A stretch of 64,000 nucleotides of DNA from Cytophagales bacterium (GTDB lineage: Bacteria; Bacteroidota; Bacteroidia; Cytophagales; Spirosomataceae), in assembly GCA_013298215.1 (NCBI GenBank), contig JAAFKE010000016.1, positions 1-64,000 on the forward strand. The letters run 5' to 3'. Of the stretch, positions 63,094 to 64,000 are shown piece by piece. The position numbers were made by a program, and so were the translations under genes. The notes under the pieces are model-generated. The model saw only the letters and a list, made by a program, of their open reading frames with translations, did no database searches and was not told the origin of the DNA. Each line of letters opens with the position of its first letter. Positions within the stretch are counted from its first letter, which is position 1.

Positions 63094-64000
63094 TTACTGC
63101 GCATCAATGGTTTTGTCTACCGCCCTGTACTGGTGAACATACTCCATGAGGTCGGCCACCAGGCCAGTCCAGCCCGTCTGGTGTTTTGCACCGAGGCCGC
63201 TTCCGTTGTCGCCGTGGAAATACTCATAAAACCAGTAGTAGTCTTTGAAGTGGGGGTCGGTCTGCATTTTTTCGATGTTACCAAAAACGGGGCGGTTGCC
63301 ATTTTTGTCTCGCTTAAAAATACCAATGAGGCGTTCGGCAATTTGTACGGCGGCTTCTTTGAGACTTATAATATTACCCGAATTGGTAGGGTATTCCAAC
63401 TCGTAGTCTTCGCCATAATACGTATGAAACTTGAGCAATGAGTCAATAATAAGGAAGTTCATCGGAAACCACACGGGGCCGCGCCAGTTGGAATTGCCCC
63501 CAAAAATACTGAGTTCGGATTCGGCGGGAGAGTAATGAACCCTGAAAACCTCGCCGCCGTAGGGAAATTCGTAGGGCTGTTTTTCGTGGTATTTCGACAT
63601 GGAACGCACGCCGTAGTCGGACAAAAATTCGGTTTCGTCCAACATTCGCCGCAACAACATTTTCATGCGGTGCCCGCGCAGCAAAGCCAGCAGGTGGGTA
63701 TGCCCTTTGCCTGGCTCGTTCCAGCGGCTGATGAGCGATGTCAGGTCGGGGCGGTTGCTGGTGATCCAGTCGAGGCGGCGTTTAAAATCGGGTAATTTAT
63801 TGAGCATATCCTCGTCCAGCACCTCCACTGCAAAAAGAGGGATCAGCCCCACCATTGACCTAATTTTGAGCCGCATACTGTCGCCCTGGGTGGTATGAAG
63901 CATATCGTAATAGAACTGATCTTCTTCGTCCCAGAGGCTGGGGCGGTCGGTATTGAGGCCGTTTATGGCACCCGCAATGTGCAAAAAGTGCTCAAAAAAC
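63094..64000 (-). CDS. GH63-like glucosidase, C-terminal part (truncated by window edge)
   Basis: The frame is open to the right edge of the window, so the 5' part lies outside and only about 302 C-terminal residues are seen. The segments GNSNWRGPVWFPMNFLIIDSL, FHGDNGSGLGAKHQTGWTGLVADLM and RWNEPGKGHTH fit bacterial GH63/MGH1-like alpha-glucosidases with an (alpha/alpha)6 barrel. The start codon cannot be called. It may sit in an operon with the downstream membrane-anchored gene. Confidence 0.88.
   Translation of the reverse strand, partial: FFEHFLHIAGAINGLNTDRPSLWDEEDQFYYDMLHTTQGDSMRLKIRSMVGLIPLFAVEVLDEDMLNKLPDFKRRLDWITSNRPDLTSLISRWNEPGKGHTHLLALLRGHRMKMLLRRMLDETEFLSDYGVRSMSKYHEKQPYEFPYGGEVFRVHYSPAESELSIFGGNSNWRGPVWFPMNFLIIDSLLKFHTYYGEDYELEYPTNSGNIISLKEAAVQIAERLIGIFKRDKNGNRPVFGNIEKMQTDPHFKDYYWFYEYFHGDNGSGLGAKHQTGWTGLVADLMEYVHQYRAVDKTIDAQ

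Overview
The window looks like chromosomal DNA of a member of the Bacteroidota, most likely Cytophagales. The evidence is a SusC/SusD pair, two cargo-type proteins ending in type IX secretion C-terminal domains (one type A-like, one type B/CHU_C-like), DUF6089 and DUF2007 proteins, and several -7 elements of the Bacteroidota form TAnnTTTG in front of genes. I cannot name the genus from this sequence alone.

Layout. 109-7141: SulP transporter with beta-carbonic anhydrase, then a minus-strand run (APC permease, HAD protein, phosphotransferase-like protein) facing a prohibitin-like protein. 7237-9150: DyP-type peroxidase with an unknown partner. 9550-13232: a two-gene operon of an LRR-Roc-COR (Roco) GTPase and an AlbA_2/HATPase protein. 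13231-16585: a dispersed repeat, a nuclease relic, a TspO-like membrane protein, an outer-membrane protein and a di-heme peroxidase. 16893-26443: a type I restriction-modification locus whose hsdM, hsdS and hsdR are separated by two DUF1016 nuclease genes (one truncated), a very small protein kinase, a GxxExxY gene inside an inverted-repeat cassette, and a REP array with its RAYT transposase. It ends at a strong terminator and a tRNA-Leu(GAG). 26597-33042: TetR regulator with ABC1 kinase, and PhoH, M43 protease and ComEC in one minus-strand run. 33189-35603: dnaB interrupted by an intein. 35729-45715: housekeeping and envelope genes (type IX cargo, rlmD, cdsA, CPBP protease, dusB, DMT exporter, biotin carrier, HMA-MauE fusion). 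46087-51667: SusC, SusD and a third lipoprotein, with a good promoter and terminator. 51791-64000: rlmF, lepA, a beta-barrel protein, pdhC, hslV, thrS, TPR lipoprotein, rRNA methyltransferase, pterin dehydratase and the 3' part of a GH63-like glucosidase that runs off the window.

Most of the window is ordinary core genome. The accessory and most interesting parts are the Roco-AlbA_2 operon, the heavily rearranged type I locus, and the DnaB intein with a decayed endonuclease core. All function calls come from motif reading by eye; no database search was possible.
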